DNA from: Muricoccus roseus | GTDB taxonomy: Bacteria; Pseudomonadota; Alphaproteobacteria; Acetobacterales; Acetobacteraceae | Direction of reading: 5' to 3' | DNA: 64,000 nt | Assembly (NCBI RefSeq): GCF_900141905.1 | Contig: NZ_FQZF01000024.1 | Location: forward strand, 16,382 to 80,381 | Shown here: one piece after another, positions 62,178 through 64,000 of the stretch | Position numbering within the stretch: position 1 is the stretch's first letter | How the letters are laid out: the number at the start of each line of letters is the position of its first letter | Translations under genes and position numbers: made by a program | Notes under the pieces: model-generated | Databases searched by the model: none | Told to the model about the DNA's origin: nothing | What the model saw: only the letters and a program-made list of their open reading frames with translations

Positions 62178-62702
62178 TTGGACCGACAGCCGGCCGGGGT
62201 TCCAGGTCGCCCCGACCCGCTGTCGCCAACTCGGGGCCGTGCTGGTGGCCGCACGCCTCGACCGGATCACCCGCCGTGCCCACACCCTCTCCGGGCTGCT
62301 GGAGGAGGACATCTCGATTCGGGCGGTCGACATGCCCGGCGCCGGCGACTTGACGATGCGGATCTATGCGGCGATGGCAGAAGGAGCGGGAGCTGATCTC
62401 GGAGCGGACCCGGGCGGCGCTGGCCGCGGCTCGGGCACGCGGGGCGCGTGCTGGGTGGGGACAGGGGATGGCGGCCACCCTCCCCGCCATGTGCAGCTGC
62501 TGCGGCCCGTTCCCGGGCTGAGCAGGCCACCCGCACCGCCCATCGGCTCGCGTTAGAGGTGGAGGCGCGACAGGCGGAGGGTGTCACCAGCAGAGCTATG
62601 CTGGCGCGGACGCTGAACGAAGGTGGCGTGCCCACGCCCTCAGGCGCTGGTGTCTGGACACAGACCACCGTCGCCCGGATCCCTGCGTTGGCGACCGCTT
62701 AG
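62178..62702 (+). pseudogene. Serine recombinase (resolvase family) pseudogene
   Basis: Three frames in order encode a recombinase: RPGFQVAPTRCRQLGAVLVA, ARLDRITRRAHTLSGLLEE and DLTMRIYAAMAE; then KERELISERTRAALAAARA; then LGGDRGWRPP, HRLALEVEARQAEGVTSR and LNEGGVPTPSGAGVWTQTTV. Frameshifts occur near 62380 and 62450. The N-terminal catalytic part with the nucleophile serine is missing. The last stop (TAG 62700-62702) overlaps the stop codon of the nuclease-like gene on the other strand. A companion remnant lies at 43.85 kb. Confidence 0.78.
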
Positions 62703-63922
62703 TGCGCCGATTCACCTCCCGGAGCTTGGTAGTTCACTACCGCGGACCGCACGCGGGGGCGCATGACGTTGACGAAGTCGTTCACGCGTTGGGCAAGCCA
62801 TGAGAAGGCGGCACGGCGCTTTTCGGGGTCCGTGAGAGGCGCAGCGACGAGGGCGTCTGCAATCCTTGGCCTGCCGTCCTTCTCGGCAAGCTTCGCTGTG
62901 CCGCCGAGCTCATGCTTAACCGTCGGCCAGTCCTCCGCGATTATCTGCATTGCGTACTCACCGGCGCTGCTCCGGGATGAGGAAAGAAAAACACCCACCT
63001 CGTTGCGATGCAGGTCGCGGTACACCGTCAGCCAGCTTGTCCCGGCCGGGCCGGGAAGTGAGAGCGTGATATAGCCTTGTCGTGACGGACGCGGCGGCGC
63101 CTGCTCTGGATCATCGAGCTTCAGAAAGGTCAGAAACTCAGTCCAGAACTTCAGTCGTTCGTTCGCCAGCGCATCGGCTTCAGGATCGGCGTCCGTAGGG
63201 ACTGAGGCCTGCTTCTCCTGAAGCGCATAGCCCTCGGGTAAGGCTACGACTGTTCGGCTTACGACCTGGGTGCGGGCCAAGACGCGCGGAGCCACAAGAC
63301 GGCTGCCATCGGGAAGGGCATAAATGGGTATCTCCACCGAACCAAGCGAGAAGTGCAGACCGGCGTGGGCCTGAAGGTATTCAGTAATCGCCTCGACACC
63401 CTCTCTGATTCCATCTCCGACGATCAGCAGCAGAAAGCGGCCTCGCCGGAGATTCTGAGTGACGGCGTCGTTGAACCTGACCTCATCGGTGTCCGGTGCC
63501 GCTTCCCTTACCTTTGCCAAGAGTGGGTTGCCTTGGCGGCCAACACGACGGCTTACTTCGCGCTGGAGGTCTGACGACGACCAGCGGCTCAGTTCCTTCG
63601 CATAGTCGAGGATTTGCCCAACCACCTCTCTCCGGCTCTCGGGGTTGCGCCAAAGCTTGCATTCGGCGATGACCGGCAGGCCCGAGGGTGTGATCAAAAA
63701 GACGTCTATAGGCCCGGCTGGCGTGTTCAGCTCTGTGCAGATCGAGACCGGCCCTTCGAACATTGGGTCGATCTCACTGATCGGCAAGCACATGGGATGA
63801 GCGTGTACGAGCTGCTGAATGGTTGCTTCCGTAACACCATTGCCGCTGCTCCGCTGAGCGAGCGGAACCGCTGTGCTCGTGTCAACGGGGATAAGGAAGG
63901 GTGTCGCGTGCTGACGATTCAT
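62699..63922 (-). CDS. PD-(D/E)XK nuclease-like protein with DUF4268-like C-terminus
   Basis: 407 residues from the ATG at 63922 (a TTG three codons earlier is possible). The N-terminal half has a nuclease-like core: Glu64, Asp73 in GPIDVFLITP, and Glu87-x-Lys89 in VIAECKLWRN, followed by EVVGQILDYAKELSRW, the pattern of restriction-like endonucleases. The C-terminal half (LKFWTEFLTFLKL, AMQIIAEDWPTVKHELGG) resembles DUF4268. A role in defence or DNA repair is possible but not shown. It lies between a decayed recombinase and a possible IS end, in accessory DNA. Confidence 0.78.
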   Translation of the reverse strand: MNRQHATPFLIPVDTSTAVPLAQRSSGNGVTEATIQQLVHAHPMCLPISEIDPMFEGPVSICTELNTPAGPIDVFLITPSGLPVIAECKLWRNPESRREVVGQILDYAKELSRWSSSDLQREVSRRVGRQGNPLLAKVREAAPDTDEVRFNDAVTQNLRRGRFLLLIVGDGIREGVEAITEYLQAHAGLHFSLGSVEIPIYALPDGSRLVAPRVLARTQVVSRTVVALPEGYALQEKQASVPTDADPEADALANERLKFWTEFLTFLKLDDPEQAPPRPSRQGYITLSLPGPAGTSWLTVYRDLHRNEVGVFLSSSRSSAGEYAMQIIAEDWPTVKHELGGTAKLAEKDGRPRIADALVAAPLTDPEKRRAAFSWLAQRVNDFVNVMRPRVRSAVVNYQAPGGESAH

Positions 63923-63950
63923 ATCGGCCAATCTGATCGTGCAATCCCTA

Positions 63951-64000
63951 ACAGGTTGCTGAAGAAGTCGGCCCTCGACGCGATTTGAGGAACATGATTC
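63951..64000. mobile_element. Possible insertion-sequence terminus at window edge
   Basis: CTAACAGGTTGCTGAAGAAG followed by TCGG resembles the terminal inverted repeat of IS elements whose ends read ...TTCAGCAACCTG. The element, if present, runs out of the window to the right, so neither transposase nor second end can be seen. Confidence 0.3.

Noticed and set aside
1..64000. CRISPR array, rRNA or tRNA genes
   Set aside because: No regularly spaced direct repeats, no rRNA-like conserved stretches and no cloverleaf found by eye on either strand.

Overview
The window looks like a chromosomal segment of a high-GC alphaproteobacterium, most probably Acetobacteraceae of the Roseomonas type. This is an inference from codon use, from two tripartite-tricarboxylate (Bug-type) receptor genes, and from the mix of acyl-CoA, solute-uptake and nitrate-respiration genes; no rRNA or other phylogenetic marker is present. 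No tRNA, rRNA or CRISPR array was seen.

Layout. (1) 1-3128, minus strand: the end of a peptide/sugar-acid ABC importer operon (GntR regulator, mandelate-racemase-family enzyme, two ABC ATPases, the second cut by the window edge). (2) 3.4-9.7 kb: scattered genes, namely an M20 carbamoylase/amidohydrolase, an M48 membrane protease with an unusual start, and small exported, membrane or coiled-coil proteins. (3) 10.2-14.6 kb: a MASE4-type sensor kinase, a FixJ-type regulator and a lone receiver domain in a row, followed by an isochorismatase-fold hydrolase and a haloperoxidase-like hydrolase. (4) 14.8-18.8 kb: an exported amidohydrolase, a DoxX-like protein and an MFS exporter in one overlapping operon. 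(5) 18.9-24.9 kb: membrane proteins, a frameshifted YcxB-like gene beside an intact paralogue, HflX, and a DsbA-fold isomerase. (6) 25-30.5 kb: LysR divergent from an MFS/FAD-monooxygenase pair, a DUF72 protein and acetolactate decarboxylase. (7) 30.7-33.6 kb: a decayed zone with three pseudogenes (pyruvyl transferase, VOC/PhnB, metallo-beta-lactamase fold) around an intact nitroreductase. (8) 33.7-40.1 kb: an IclR-controlled catabolic cluster (Bug receptor, hydroxycinnamoyl-CoA hydratase/lyase-like crotonase, acyl-CoA dehydrogenase, alpha/beta hydrolase, CaiB CoA-transferase). (9) 40.2-43.8 kb: a six-repeat protein, decayed sequence, an exported esterase and a second Bug receptor.

(10) 44.4-62.1 kb is the centrepiece, a nitrate-respiration and nitric-oxide island. 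An NsrR-like Rrf2 regulator is divergent from RIC (ScdA/YtfE) and MogA. An eleven-gene minus-strand operon runs narG-narH-narJ-narI-PpiC-small protein-moeA-globin-mobB-carbonic anhydrase-nnrS. The operon is divergent from a Crp/Fnr regulator and a fused NarK1-NarK2 transporter, with a perfect FNR-type box between them. Nitrate enters by NarK and is reduced by NarGHI. NarJ and PpiC assist maturation. MoeA, MogA and MobB make the bis-MGD cofactor, and NnrS, the globin, RIC and the Rrf2 sensor deal with nitric oxide. Remnants of a serine-recombinase module lie on both sides of the island (43.85 and 62.2 kb). (11) 62.7-64 kb: a PD-(D/E)XK nuclease-like protein and a possible insertion-sequence end.

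Most notable: the recombinase scars bracketing the nar island, the nuclease-like protein at the right edge, a MobB with a broken P-loop, the crotonase lacking the residues that bind a phenolic ring, and the homopolymer frameshift in a YcxB-like gene.
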